In this document: one piece after another, positions 56,205-64,000 of the stretch | Layout of the letters: each line of letters begins with the position of its first letter | Numbering within the stretch: the first letter of the stretch is position 1 | Assembly (NCBI RefSeq): GCF_003150835.1 | Contig: NZ_CP029479.1 | Location: forward strand, 2,764,536 to 2,828,535 | Direction of reading: 5' to 3' | Length of the DNA: 64,000 nt | DNA from: Phenylobacterium parvum | GTDB lineage: Bacteria; Pseudomonadota; Alphaproteobacteria; Caulobacterales; Caulobacteraceae | The notes under the pieces: generated by a model | Databases searched by the model: none | Seen by the model: only the letters and a program-made list of their open reading frames with translations | What the model was told of the DNA's origin: nothing | Program-made: the position numbers and the translations under genes

Positions 56205-56792
56205 TCAGGCCGGGCGGCGGACGTCGTCCAGCAGGTGGGCGCGCTCGTTCAGGCTGACCACCGCCCGCTGGCCGCTGCGGGCGGCGAGAAAGCGGTTGAG
56301 ACTGGTGTAGTCTGCCTCGAAGAAGACCCGGGGCTCCATGCCCAGCACGTGGGCGGCCCAGACATTGATGACCCCGCCGTGGCAGAAGACCGCCACCTTG
56401 CCCCCGGGGTGGGCGGCGATGATCTCTTCCATCCCATCCACCACCATCTTCTGGAACTCGGCCATGTCCACGCCGTGGCCGCCGGTGGCCATGGCCTGCC
56501 AGGCCTCGAAGTTCTCCTTCTTGAGTTCCTCGGTGGGGATGTAGACGCCGGAGTTGCGGTCGAACTCGACAATGCCTGGGTGCCGCTGGACCTCATGTCC
56601 CACGAGGCCGGCGAAGGCCTCGGCGGTCTGCACGGCGCGGAGCATGGTGGAGGACCAGGTGGCGTCGATGGGCTCCAGGGCCAGCCAGGCGGCGGCCCGC
56701 CGCGCCTGTTCCAGGCCGATCTCGTTCAGGTGGGGATCGGAGGAGGTCTCCATCCGGGCGGGGCGTCCGTGGCGGACCAGGATAAGCTCCAT
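56205..56792 (-). CDS. Histidine phosphatase family protein
   Basis: A 195-residue phosphoglycerate-mutase-fold phosphatase. The RHG catalytic motif is in MELILVRHGRPARM (residues 7-9). The second His region is VAVFCHGGVINVW, and a Glu-rich FDRNSGVYIPTEEL segment covers the acid. Substrate unknown; possible phosphatase of metabolites or proteins. It is transcribed with dut and coaBC (30-base gap), so they may form an operon. Confidence 0.88.
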   Translation of the reverse strand: MELILVRHGRPARMETSSDPHLNEIGLEQARRAAAWLALEPIDATWSSTMLRAVQTAEAFAGLVGHEVQRHPGIVEFDRNSGVYIPTEELKKENFEAWQAMATGGHGVDMAEFQKMVVDGMEEIIAAHPGGKVAVFCHGGVINVWAAHVLGMEPRVFFEADYTSLNRFLAARSGQRAVVSLNERAHLLDDVRRPA

Positions 56793-56822
56793 GGCGTCTC
56801 TCCGTTCAGGTGGGGGGTGGGC

Positions 56823-57278
56823 CTAGCGCCCGCCTGTGGATCCAAAGCCCCCGGCGCCGCGGTCGGTGGCGTCAAGGGCGTCCACCTCGCGCCAGGCGGC
56901 CTGGACGACGGGAGCGATGACCAGCTGGGCGATCCGATCGCCCCGGCGGATCACGAAGTCCTCTTCGCCTAGATTGACCAGCAGGACCTTCAGCTCACCG
57001 CGATAATCCGCATCGATCGTGCCGGGGGCGTTGGCGACGGTCACGCCGGACTTCAGCGCCAGGCCCGAGCGCGGCCGCACCTGGGCCTCGAAGCCGTTCG
57101 GCAGGGCGAAGGCCAGGCCGGTGGGAACGGCGGTCCGGGCGCCAGGGCGCAGGACCAGGGCCTCGTCCTCGGGCACCGCGGCCCTCAGGTCCATTCCCGC
57201 CGCCCCGGCGGTCTCGTAGGCCGGCAGGGGCAGGTCCGGATTGTGCGCCAGGCGCAAGATATCGACGACAGGGGTCAC
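56823..57278 (-). CDS. dut: dUTP diphosphatase (dUTPase)
   Basis: Hydrolyses dUTP to dUMP and pyrophosphate, limiting uracil in DNA and feeding dTMP synthesis. It has 151 residues, a homotrimer. The five family motifs appear: AGMDLRA near 28-34, [35 protein letters not shown] and the C-terminal [11 protein letters not shown]. The GTG start at 57278 overlaps the coaBC stop by four bases. Confidence 0.97.
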   Translation of the reverse strand: MTPVVDILRLAHNPDLPLPAYETAGAAGMDLRAAVPEDEALVLRPGARTAVPTGLAFALPNGFEAQVRPRSGLALKSGVTVANAPGTIDADYRGELKVLLVNLGEEDFVIRRGDRIAQLVIAPVVQAAWREVDALDATDRGAGGFGSTGGR

Positions 57279-58501
57279 GGGGCGCCTCCGGAAAGGGCGG
57301 CGGCGATCCGGCTGGCGAGGCGGCGGGCGACCTCCGCCTTGGGCGCCTCTTCCCAGCGCTCGATCCCCTCGCCGGTGACGATGGAGACGGTGTTCTCGGT
57401 TCCGCCCATGACGCCGGGCCGGGATACGTCGTTGGCGACGATCCAGTCGCAGCCCTTGCGCGCCAGCTTGGCCCGGGCGTGGTCCTCGACGGTCTCGGTC
57501 TCGGCGGCGAAGCCGATGACCAGGGTCGGGCGATCAGCGCCCCGGGACAGGGTGGCGAGGATGTCGGGATTCTCCACCAGCCGGATCTCGGGCGGCGGCG
57601 CCCCTGCGACCTTCTTGGTCTTGCCCGAGGCGACCTCCGCCGGGCGCCAGTCGGCCACGGCGGCGACGCAGACGGCGATGTCGGCGGGCAGGGCGGCCTC
57701 GCAGGCGGCCAGCATCTCCCGCGCCGTCTCGACGTCCACCCGGCGGACGCCCGCCGGCGTGGGCTCGGCCACCGGGCCGGCCACCAGGGTGACGTCGGCG
57801 CCCAGGGCGGCGAGGGCGCCGGCGATCGCGAAGCCCTGCTTGCCGCTAGAGCGGTTCGTCAGTACACGGACGGGATCAACGGGTTCGGCGGTGGGCCCTG
57901 CGGTCACCAGGGCCCGGCGCCCCGCTAGCGGGCGGTCCGGAGCCCCGGACAGGGCCTCGAGGATGGCGGCGCAGATCGTGGCGGGCTCGGCCATACGGCC
58001 TGGCCCCGTCTCGCCGCAGGCCATGTCTCCCACCTCCGGGCCAACCAGTCGGACGCCGTCCGACTGCAGGGTCTTCACGTTCCTCTGGGTCGCCGGGTGT
58101 GTCCACATGCGCACGTTCATGGCCGGGACCATCATCACCGGGGTGTCGGTGGCCAGGAGCAGGGTCGTCGCCAGGTCATTGGCTAGGCCCGCGGCGGCTC
58201 GCGCCATCAGGTCGGCGGTCGCCGGTGCAACGACGACCAGGTCCGCGGACCGCGAGAGCCGGATGTGCCCCATCTCGGCCTCGTCGGTGAGGGAGAAGAG
58301 GTCGGTGTGGACCTTGTCCTCGCACAGGGCGGCAAGGGAGAGGGGCGTGACGAACTTCGACCCGGCCTCGGTCAGGACTGGGCGCACGGCGACGCCCCGC
58401 CCGCGCAGCAGGCGGACAAGCTCCAGACACTTGTAGGCCGCAATTCCGCCGCCCACGATCAATAGCACCCGTCTGTCCGACACGGTCCCGGCAGCCTCCA
58501 T
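57275..58501 (-). CDS. coaBC: Bifunctional phosphopantothenoylcysteine decarboxylase/synthase CoaBC
   Basis: Converts 4'-phosphopantothenate and cysteine to phosphopantetheine for coenzyme A. The N-terminal CoaC flavodoxin-like half (about 1-185) has [34 protein letters not shown] and [11 protein letters not shown] with the active Cys. The C-terminal CoaB half (about 190-405) has [17 protein letters not shown]. The ATG at 58501 lies only 55 bases from a LexA box, divergent from the lipoprotein gene. Confidence 0.96.
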   Translation of the reverse strand: MEAAGTVSDRRVLLIVGGGIAAYKCLELVRLLRGRGVAVRPVLTEAGSKFVTPLSLAALCEDKVHTDLFSLTDEAEMGHIRLSRSADLVVVAPATADLMARAAAGLANDLATTLLLATDTPVMMVPAMNVRMWTHPATQRNVKTLQSDGVRLVGPEVGDMACGETGPGRMAEPATICAAILEALSGAPDRPLAGRRALVTAGPTAEPVDPVRVLTNRSSGKQGFAIAGALAALGADVTLVAGPVAEPTPAGVRRVDVETAREMLAACEAALPADIAVCVAAVADWRPAEVASGKTKKVAGAPPPEIRLVENPDILATLSRGADRPTLVIGFAAETETVEDHARAKLARKGCDWIVANDVSRPGVMGGTENTVSIVTGEGIERWEEAPKAEVARRLASRIAAALSGGAP

Positions 58502-58536
58502 GCTCGCCCCCGCCTCTTACGCCAAAACGACGGGAC

Positions 58537-58566
58537 TCGACAAACCGGACATGATGTTCCTATTCT
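58537..58566 (+). promoter_or_regulatory. Predicted promoter of the SOS-linked lipoprotein gene
   Basis: TCGACA (58537-58542) and TATTCT (58561-58566) lie 18 bases apart, a plausible -35/-10 pair for the gene starting at 58601. The -10 falls inside the LexA box (58556-58570), the arrangement expected for repression. Confidence 0.5.
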
Positions 58567-58570
58567 GTTC
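58556..58570 (+). promoter_or_regulatory. LexA (SOS) box GTTC-N7-GTTC
   Basis: GTTCCTATTCTGTTC is an exact match to the direct-repeat LexA operator of alphaproteobacteria (GTTC, seven bases, GTTC). It lies 31 bases before the lipoprotein start and 55 bases from the divergent coaBC start, in a 99-base intergenic gap. Confidence 0.75.
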
Positions 58571-58600
58571 CGGCCTGGGCGGGCGCAAACGGAGATCACC

Positions 58601-59185
58601 ATGACCGTACAGTTCCCCCGCACCCCTTCCCTGCTGCTTGTCGCGGCCCTGTCCCTCACCGCCGTCCTGGCGGGCTGCGAAAGGCCCACCGCCGTGCGCG
58701 CCGACGCCGGCCCCGCCTCCCGCGGCGAGACGGACTATGCGGCCGCCCCGTCGTCTGACCCTGTCCCGCGAGCTGAAAACGCCGATGGACGTCGTCCTGC
58801 CGACCGCGCGGAGGCGCCGGCGCCCCTGCTCGATGGCCGCCCCCTCTGGACCTCCAGTCGCCGGGGCTCCGCCGAGGAGAACGCCCGCCGCGCCTTCGCG
58901 CGCAACGGCGACAGCTTCGGGGCCTCCAGCCTCGAGGCCTATGTCCGCAAGGCCCGGACCTTCATCGACGCCCCACCCGCCGGCGCCCAGCGCCTGACCC
59001 GCCGGAACGGCGACGTCCTGCTCTATCACCCGGCCTCCAACACCTTCGCCGTAGCCAGCCGCGAGGGCGCACCCCGGGCCTTCTTCCATCCCGACGAGGG
59101 CGCCGCTTACTGGGAGGCGCAGAAGGCGCGTGAGACTCAGCGGCGCACCGCCCGGGCCGGGAGCGACCGCGCCTCAGAGGGCTGA
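58601..59185 (+). CDS. SOS-linked lipoprotein with RNase-toxin-like C-terminal domain
   Basis: A 194-residue predicted lipoprotein (LLLVAALSLTAVLAGC, lipobox LAGC), then a Pro/Ala/Asp-rich linker to about residue 85. The C-terminal region (about 90-185) has FGASSLEAYVRKARTFIDAP, then RRNGDVLLYHPASNTFAVAS and PRAFFHPDEGAAYW. This layout resembles C-terminal RNase domains of polymorphic toxins and colicin-like proteins as I remember them. The His residues typical of the first helix (HFxxHG) read AFARNG here, so activity may be lost or changed. GGAG precedes the ATG. No immunity gene is obvious. Function unproven. Confidence 0.7.
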   Translation: MTVQFPRTPSLLLVAALSLTAVLAGCERPTAVRADAGPASRGETDYAAAPSSDPVPRAENADGRRPADRAEAPAPLLDGRPLWTSSRRGSAEENARRAFARNGDSFGASSLEAYVRKARTFIDAPPAGAQRLTRRNGDVLLYHPASNTFAVASREGAPRAFFHPDEGAAYWEAQKARETQRRTARAGSDRASEG

Positions 59186-60676
59186 GGCCGCCAGCACCAG
59201 GGCCGCCAGGGCCGCGACGAGGGCCCCGCCCGCCAGGATCACGGCCGATCCGGGACCCCGGCGCGGCAGGGCTGGCGGCGGTGGCGGATCGGCCAGGGCC
59301 GACAGGCGGGACAGGACGCGTCCGGCCTGCTCGCCCAGCCGGTTCAGGCGTGCGGCGGGCGACAGCTCGCGGGTCATCCACCGCCGCACGACGGGATCGG
59401 CCGCCGTCCAGATGTCGAGGTCGGGCCAGATAGACCGTGCGACCCCCTCGGCGGTCATCATGGTCTTCTGCAGGAGGACCAGCTCTGGCCGCAGGTGCAT
59501 GTCGAACTGGCCGGTGATCTCGAACAGCTGGAGCAGGACCCGGCTCATGGAGACGTCCCGGGCCGTGCGCCCGAAGATCGGCTCGCCCACCGCCCTCAGG
59601 GCCTGAGCGAAGTCGCCCACCGCGTGGCGGGCGGGGACATATCCGGCCTCGAAGTGGACGCGGGCGACCCGTTCGTAGTCGCGTTGCAGGAAACCCCAGA
59701 GGATCTCGGCCAGGTAGCGCCTCTGTTCCGGCCCCAGCCGGCCGACAATGCCAAAGTCCACCGCCTCGATCCGGTCGGGGGCCGAGACGAAGAGGTTGCC
59801 CTCGTGGAGGTCGGCGTGAAAGACGCCATGGTCCAGGGCCTGGGCCAGGAAGGCGCGCATCAGCGCCGTCGCCAGGGCCGGCCGGTCGACGCCCTCCGCC
59901 TCCAGGCTGGCCGGATCGGAAAGCGGGGTCCCCTTGGCCCATTCCAGGGTAAGGACCCGGCGGCCGACCCCTTCCCAGACCACCGCCGGGGCGGACATGT
60001 AGCCGTCCCGGGCCATGATGGCCCCCAACTCGTCGGCGCCGGCCGCCTCCAGCCGCAGGTCCAGCTCCCGGCGGACGGAGTCGATCACCGAAGCGGCGAG
60101 GGTGCGGGGCTCGAGGCGCTTGGCGTCCGGGGCGAAACGCTCGGCCAGCCCCGCAGCCAGGCCCATGACCCGGGCGTCGGCCTCGACCTGGCGCTCGATC
60201 CCGGGCCTGAGGACCTTGACCGCGACCCTGCGCCCGTCCTTCAGGCGGGCCGGATGGGCCTGGGCCAGGGAGGCCGCGGCGACGGGCGGCCCGAACTCGG
60301 TGAAGAGCGCATCGGCCGGGCGACCCAGGCTGGCGGCGATCTCCTTCAGGGCCGTCTCTGTGGGAAAGGGCTCCAGCCGGTCCTTCAGCCGGGCCAGGTC
60401 CTGGGCGAACTCGGCCCCGAAGATGTCGGCGCGGGTGGACAAGAGCTGACCCAGCTTGATCGCCACCGGGCCCATGCCCTCCAGGCATCTGGCCAGGCGC
60501 TCGCCGGGGCGTCCGCGCCGGGCGGCGGGTCCAGCCAACAGCCCGGCCAGCCGGGAGAGCTGGTGGAGCGGCGGGGGATAAAGGGGCCTCAGCTCCCGGG
60601 GCAGCAGGGCGTCGGCCCGGGCCAGGCGCCAGCCCGCCCCCGCCAGCCTTGCCGCCGCCCCCAGGCTGGCCAACAT
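59174..60676 (-). CDS. ubiB: Ubiquinone biosynthesis kinase-like protein UbiB
   Basis: A 500-residue ABC1/ADCK-like atypical kinase supporting ubiquinone synthesis. The family KxGQ motif is in AIKLGQLLSTRADIF near 73-87, with GVFHADLHEGNLF and EAVDFGIVGRL as catalytic-loop and metal motifs. One or two C-terminal hydrophobic helices end the protein. The start at 60676 (MLASLGAAARL) is chosen since the upstream frame lies in ubiE. It overlaps the end of the SOS lipoprotein gene by 12 bases. Confidence 0.94.
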   Translation of the reverse strand: MLASLGAAARLAGAGWRLARADALLPRELRPLYPPPLHQLSRLAGLLAGPAARRGRPGERLARCLEGMGPVAIKLGQLLSTRADIFGAEFAQDLARLKDRLEPFPTETALKEIAASLGRPADALFTEFGPPVAAASLAQAHPARLKDGRRVAVKVLRPGIERQVEADARVMGLAAGLAERFAPDAKRLEPRTLAASVIDSVRRELDLRLEAAGADELGAIMARDGYMSAPAVVWEGVGRRVLTLEWAKGTPLSDPASLEAEGVDRPALATALMRAFLAQALDHGVFHADLHEGNLFVSAPDRIEAVDFGIVGRLGPEQRRYLAEILWGFLQRDYERVARVHFEAGYVPARHAVGDFAQALRAVGEPIFGRTARDVSMSRVLLQLFEITGQFDMHLRPELVLLQKTMMTAEGVARSIWPDLDIWTAADPVVRRWMTRELSPAARLNRLGEQAGRVLSRLSALADPPPPPALPRRGPGSAVILAGGALVAALAALVLAASAL

Positions 60677-60678
60677 GG

Positions 60679-61428
60679 TCAGGCCGCCCAGCCGTGGTGC
60701 AGGGCCGCGACCCCGCCGGTGAAGTTGGTGTAGCCCGCCCGGCTGAAGCCGGCGGCCTCGATCATGCCCTGGAAGGTCTTCTGGTCGGGGAAGCGGCGGA
60801 TGCTTTCCACCAGGTACTGGTAGGACTCCCGATCCCCGGCGATCCGCTCGCCCATGAAGGGAATGACCTTGAAGGAATAGGCGTCGTAGAGGCGGGCCAG
60901 GGCCGGGGCCGGGGGCCGGGAGAACTCCAGGCACAGGAAGCGTCCGCCCGGCTTCAGGACCCGCCGGGCCTCGCGCAAGGCGGCGGGAATGTCGGTGACG
61001 TTGCGGATGCCGAAGCTGATGACATAGGCGTTGGCGCAGGCGTCCGGCAGGGGCAGCCTCTGGGCGTCGCCCACGGCCCAGTCGATCTCGGGCTCCAGGC
61101 CCCGCGCCCGGCCCGCGGCGATCATCTCGGCGTTGTAGTCGACGACCAGGATCCGGGCGTCCTCGCCGCCGCGACGGTCCCGGGCCCTCCGGGCGAGGTC
61201 GGCGAAGCGCCGGGCCATGTCGCCGGTGCCGCCGGCGCAGTCGATGATGGTCTCGCCGGGCTGGGGATTGAGGCGCGCCGCGGTCGCATCCTTCCAGAGC
61301 CGGTGGACGCCGGCGCTCATGACGTCGTTCATGAGGTCATAGCGGCTCGCCACGCGGTCGAAGACGCCGCGCACCAGGCCCGGCTTCTCGCGGGGATCGA
61401 CATCCCGAAATCCGAAGGTCGCGCTCAT
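60679..61428 (-). CDS. ubiE: Ubiquinone/menaquinone C-methyltransferase UbiE
   Basis: SAM-dependent C-methyltransferase in ubiquinone (and, where present, menaquinone) synthesis. It has 249 residues; [22 protein letters not shown] opens it, [15 protein letters not shown] is the SAM motif near 60-74, and [23 protein letters not shown] is the family block. Two bases separate it from ubiB, an operon in most proteobacteria. Divergent from mutM. Confidence 0.96.
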   Translation of the reverse strand: MSATFGFRDVDPREKPGLVRGVFDRVASRYDLMNDVMSAGVHRLWKDATAARLNPQPGETIIDCAGGTGDMARRFADLARRARDRRGGEDARILVVDYNAEMIAAGRARGLEPEIDWAVGDAQRLPLPDACANAYVISFGIRNVTDIPAALREARRVLKPGGRFLCLEFSRPPAPALARLYDAYSFKVIPFMGERIAGDRESYQYLVESIRRFPDQKTFQGMIEAAGFSRAGYTNFTGGVAALHHGWAA

Positions 61429-61523
61429 GACGGGCTCTTAGAACGCCGCAGGCCGCCGGGAAAGCCGCTTCCCGCGAATCCGACCCGGTTGCCCGCCGGC
61501 CCCGGCCGTGCGAGGCAGGCCCC

Positions 61524-62378
61524 ATGCCTGAGCTTCCCGAGGTCGAGACCGTCCGCCGCGGCCTGGCGCCTGTCCTCGAGGGGCGGCGCCTGGCCCGGGT
61601 GGAGGCGCGCCGTCCGGACCTGAGGTTTCCCTTTCCTGAGGGCTTCGTCCAGCGCCTGGCGGGCGCGCGGGTGGTCGCCCTGAGGCGGCGGGCCAAGTAC
61701 CTTCTGGCCGACCTGGACCGGGGCGAGACCCTGGTCGCACACCTGGGAATGAGCGGGCGGTTCCGCATCGAGGGGGCTGCAACGCCAGGTCGCTTCCACC
61801 ACGCCGCCGGCGAGGACCCGCGGCACGATCACGTGGTCCTCGAGACGGAGACGGGCGAGCGCATCGTCTATCATGACCCCCGCCGGTTCGGGTTCATGGG
61901 GCTGATGTCCACGGAGGACCTGGACCAGCACCCCTGGTTCGCCGCCATGGGGCCTGAGCCCCTGTCCGGCGCCTTCGGCGGCGCCCGCCTGGCCGAGGCC
62001 TTCCGCGATCGCCGACAGGGCCCCAAGACCCTGCTCCTGGACCAGAGGACCGTGGCCGGCCTGGGCAACATCTACGTCTGTGAAGCCCTGCATGAGGCGA
62101 GGATCTCGCCCTTCCGGCCGGCGGGCCGGATCTCGGCCGGTCGCCTGGAGGGGCTGGCGCGCACGGTGAAGGCTGTCCTGGAGCGGGCCATCGCCGCCGG
62201 GGGCTCCACCCTTCGCGACTTCTCGGCCGCCGACGGGGCCCTGGGCTATTTCCAGCACAGCTTCCGGGCCTACGACCGGGCGGGCGCCGCCTGCGTCAAC
62301 CCGGGCTGCGGCGGGACCATCCGGCGACGTCTCCAGGCGGGCCGCTCGACCTTCTGGTGCCCCACCTGCCAGAGGTGA
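61524..62378 (+). CDS. mutM: Formamidopyrimidine-DNA glycosylase MutM (Fpg)
   Basis: Base excision repair glycosylase for 8-oxoguanine and FapyG. It has 284 residues. MPELPEVETVRRGL carries the catalytic P2 and E3, and VAHLGMSGRF is a family block. The C-terminal zinc finger has CVNPGC and CPTC (four Cys). The second-lesion Lys is in RRRAKYLLADL. The ATG is at the strict family start. Followed by the enoyl-CoA hydratase gene with a 76-base gap. Confidence 0.97.
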   Translation: MPELPEVETVRRGLAPVLEGRRLARVEARRPDLRFPFPEGFVQRLAGARVVALRRRAKYLLADLDRGETLVAHLGMSGRFRIEGAATPGRFHHAAGEDPRHDHVVLETETGERIVYHDPRRFGFMGLMSTEDLDQHPWFAAMGPEPLSGAFGGARLAEAFRDRRQGPKTLLLDQRTVAGLGNIYVCEALHEARISPFRPAGRISAGRLEGLARTVKAVLERAIAAGGSTLRDFSAADGALGYFQHSFRAYDRAGAACVNPGCGGTIRRRLQAGRSTFWCPTCQR

Positions 62379-62454
62379 ACCGGCCGGCCCCGCCGGCCTT
62401 GGCGTTTGCCTCCGCGCCGCCTAAACCGGGGCCGTCATCCCGCCGGAGATCCCC

Positions 62455-63231
62455 ATGGCCTACGAGACCCTGATCGTCGAAGCGCACGACGCCGTCGCCC
62501 TGATCCGCCTGAACCGGCCCGAGGCGCTGAACGCCCTCAACAGCCGCCTCCTTGAAGAGCTCGGCCAGGCCCTCGACGCCGCTGAGGCGGATCCCGGCGT
62601 CCGCTGCCTCGTCCTGACCGGCTCCGAGCGCGCCTTCGCCGCCGGCGCGGACATCAAGGAAATGTCCGACAAGTCCTACGCCGAGATGTTCAGCGCGGAC
62701 TTCTTCGGTCCCGCCGCCCGGCGGATCGAAGCCTGCCGCAAGCCGATCATCGCCGCCGTCTCCGGCTACGCCCTGGGCGGCGGCTGCGAGCTGGCCATGC
62801 TGTGCGACTTCATCATCGCCTCCGAGACCGCCAGGTTCGGCCAGCCGGAGATCAACCTGGGGGTCATGCCCGGCATTGGCGGCACCCAGAGGCTGACCCG
62901 GCTGGTGGGGAAGTCCAAGGCCATGGACATGATCCTCACCGGCCGGATGATGGACGCCGCAGAAGCCGAGCGCGCCGGCCTGGTCTCGCGCATCGTTCCG
63001 GCCGACCGGCTGGTGGCCGAGGCCCTCGAGGCGGCGGCGAAGATCGCCGGCCAGTCGCCCCTCGCGGTCATGATGAACATCGAGCTTGTCGACGCCGCCT
63101 ATGAGACGACCCTGTCCGCCGGCGTGGCCATGGAGCGCCGTCTCTTTCACTCCCTCTTCGCCTTCGAGGACCAGAAGGAGGGCATGGCCGCCTTCATCGA
63201 GAAGCGGAAGCCGGACTTCCGCGGCCGCTGA
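62455..63231 (+). CDS. Enoyl-CoA hydratase
   Basis: A 258-residue crotonase-fold enzyme hydrating enoyl-CoA in fatty acid oxidation. Oxyanion-hole segments are [11 protein letters not shown] near 61-71 and [13 protein letters not shown] near 105-117. The two catalytic Glu regions are GGCELAM and [17 protein letters not shown]. The short-chain type is most likely. In Caulobacterales it precedes rpsT, as here, which helps to place the window near dnaA. Confidence 0.93.
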   Translation: MAYETLIVEAHDAVALIRLNRPEALNALNSRLLEELGQALDAAEADPGVRCLVLTGSERAFAAGADIKEMSDKSYAEMFSADFFGPAARRIEACRKPIIAAVSGYALGGGCELAMLCDFIIASETARFGQPEINLGVMPGIGGTQRLTRLVGKSKAMDMILTGRMMDAAEAERAGLVSRIVPADRLVAEALEAAAKIAGQSPLAVMMNIELVDAAYETTLSAGVAMERRLFHSLFAFEDQKEGMAAFIEKRKPDFRGR

Positions 63232-63255
63232 GCCCTCTGTGAACGCCGCGCCGCA

Positions 63256-63284
63256 TTGACCGCCGGGGCGCCTTACCGTATATC
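63256..63284 (+). promoter_or_regulatory. Promoter of rpsT
   Basis: TTGACC (63256-63261) and TATATC (63279-63284) lie 17 bases apart, near-consensus for the housekeeping sigma factor. The predicted transcription start is about 55 bases before the rpsT ATG. Confidence 0.7.
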
Positions 63285-63346
63285 CGCGCCTCCAATTTCA
63301 GCCGCCGTCCTGCAAGGGCGACGGCGATCACTCTGAGAGCTGAAGC

Positions 63347-63616
63347 ATGGCCAACAATCCCGGCGCCCGGAAGGCGGTCCGCAAGATCGCCCGTCGCACC
63401 GAAGTCAACAAGGCGCGCCGTTCGCGGGTCCGGACCTTCCTGCGGAAGTTTGACGAGGCCCTGGCCTCCGGCGACCTCACCGCCGCCAAGACCGCCTTCG
63501 TCCAGGCCGAGTCCGAGCTGATGCGGGCGGTTTCCAAGGGCGTGGTCCACCACAACACCGGCTCGCGCAAGGTGTCCCGCCTCGCGGCCCGCCTCCGCAA
63601 GGCCGCAGCCGCCTGA
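63347..63616 (+). CDS. rpsT: 30S ribosomal protein S20
   Basis: An 89-residue primary 16S rRNA-binding protein. It begins [29 protein letters not shown] and contains [22 protein letters not shown]. It is very basic and alpha-helical. A good promoter lies upstream and an intrinsic terminator downstream. In Caulobacterales rpsT commonly stands just before dnaA. Confidence 0.98.
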   Translation: MANNPGARKAVRKIARRTEVNKARRSRVRTFLRKFDEALASGDLTAAKTAFVQAESELMRAVSKGVVHHNTGSRKVSRLAARLRKAAAA

Positions 63617-63670
63617 GCGAACTGGCCCGTTTCGGGTCGTCTCGATTCAATTCACTGTTTTTATTCAGGA

Positions 63671-63698
63671 AAAACCCCGCTCTCCGGCGGGGTTTTTT
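63671..63698 (+). terminator. Intrinsic terminator after rpsT
   Basis: CCCCGC (63675-63680) pairs with GCGGGG (63687-63692) around TCTCCG. A flanking AAAA pairs with the start of a TTTTTT run (63693-63698), making a classical terminator that separates rpsT from the downstream (probable dnaA) leader. Confidence 0.93.
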
Positions 63699-64000
63699 CG
63701 TTTCGGGACACAGGTCCAAGCTTCCAGCCGCGACCTTGAAACGTCCCGAAATGGCCCGTGAAAACCCCATCGCCTTGCGGAATTTGGCTTTCCGGGAGTC
63801 AACGAAAATATCCGCCAGAGCCGCAAAGAATCTCCGTTGACCGGCCCTCCGCCGTCACTAGTGTTGGGCTCGTAAAGCGTTTTTCCAAGCGACCTCGAGA
63901 GAGAAAACAAAGCCGCCGGTGACCATGGTCCCGGCAGCGCGGGGAAGCTTTTGCGCGGTATTCGGCACGCTCTACGGCGCTGGTGCGACGGTGGGGTGGA
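63699..64000 (+). other. Probable dnaA leader/upstream region
   Basis: About 300 bases after the rpsT terminator with no confident gene. They hold GAGTC (63796-63800) and GAATC (63828-63832), sites for the CcrM GANTC methylase, and a possible promoter TTGACC (63837-63842) with TAGTGT (63859-63864). A Shine-Dalgarno-like GAGAGAG lies near 63897. A GTG (63919) and ATG (63925) open a frame to the window end, but its residues do not look like DnaA. No TTATCCACA box or TTAA-N7-TTAA site was seen. Assignment to dnaA rests on gene order. Confidence 0.4.
63701..63751. repeat. Inverted repeat after the rpsT terminator
   Basis: TTTCGGGAC (63701-63709) and GTCCCGAAA (63743-63751) are perfect nine-base arms with a 33-base spacer. 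A related TTTCGGGTC lies at 63630-63638. This may be a structured leader or a binding site pair. Confidence 0.35.

Noticed and set aside
63919..64000. Possible start of dnaA (GTG-ACC-ATG) at the right edge
   Set aside because: The visible residues do not resemble a DnaA N-terminus and the frame is only 27 codons, so no CDS was called.

Overview
The window is a gene-dense, very GC-rich stretch of an alphaproteobacterial chromosome, most likely from the Caulobacterales (Caulobacter, Phenylobacterium or Brevundimonas type). The evidence is the gene content and order: fabA-fabB-fabI, argG next to an Lrp gene, tsaB-rimI-fur-miaB-phoH-ybeY-corC-lnt-metK-trmB, histidine phosphatase-dut-coaBC, ubiE-ubiB, mutM, enoyl-CoA hydratase and rpsT. 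Families first described in Caulobacter also occur (CC0125/CC1285 lipoprotein, DUF6481, DUF6065). Fur lacks the CxxC zinc sites, and a GTTC-N7-GTTC direct repeat matches the alphaproteobacterial LexA box. In this order rpsT normally precedes dnaA, so the right edge probably lies in the dnaA leader close to the replication origin. The genus assignment is inference.

Layout. 1-4.5 kb: end of a DUF2244 gene, a MoeB/ThiF-type E1 enzyme, an AbgT transporter, a D-2-hydroxyacid dehydrogenase and an exported SH3-domain protein. 4.6-7.2 kb: fabA-fabB-fabI for unsaturated fatty acid synthesis. 7.2-13.3 kb: a TetR regulator divergent from a UbiH-type flavin hydroxylase, then a methyltransferase, Trm112-like, LON-domain, thioredoxin-TPR, prolyl-tRNA editing and DUF6065 genes. 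13.3-15.8 kb: tRNA-Gly, a DUF6481 gene and a methyltransferase-HNH fusion, bracketed by an imperfect repeat of the tRNA 3' end. 15.8-29.7 kb: an alkylsulfatase-like protein with a changed metal site, two related lipoproteins, a small nuclease, a MscS channel with a cyclic-nucleotide domain next to a degenerate receptor cyclase, two tandem oxidoreductases, MAPEG, argG and Lrp. 29.7-41 kb: kup, then a long forward run of housekeeping genes (Fe-S carrier, tRNA modification, Fur, PhoH/YbeY, Lnt, MetK). 41-58.5 kb: a membrane protease, rlmN, oxidoreductases, permeases, a HerA-like ATPase, malic enzyme, dapB, a phosphotransferase, a membrane protein/XRE pair and dut-coaBC. 58.6-64 kb: a small lipoprotein behind a LexA box, ubiE-ubiB, mutM, an enoyl-CoA hydratase, rpsT and the probable dnaA leader.

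Most of the window is core metabolism. The less ordinary parts are: (1) a predicted SOS-controlled lipoprotein whose C-terminal domain resembles polymorphic RNase-toxin domains (58.5-59.2 kb); (2) the methyltransferase-HNH gene in a tRNA-Gly-bracketed segment; (3) a cyclase that lacks both metal-binding Asp residues, next to a cyclic-nucleotide-binding mechanosensitive channel; (4) several near-perfect DNA dyads in intergenic DNA that look like unassigned operators or structured leaders. No CRISPR array, insertion sequence, integrase or rRNA gene was seen.
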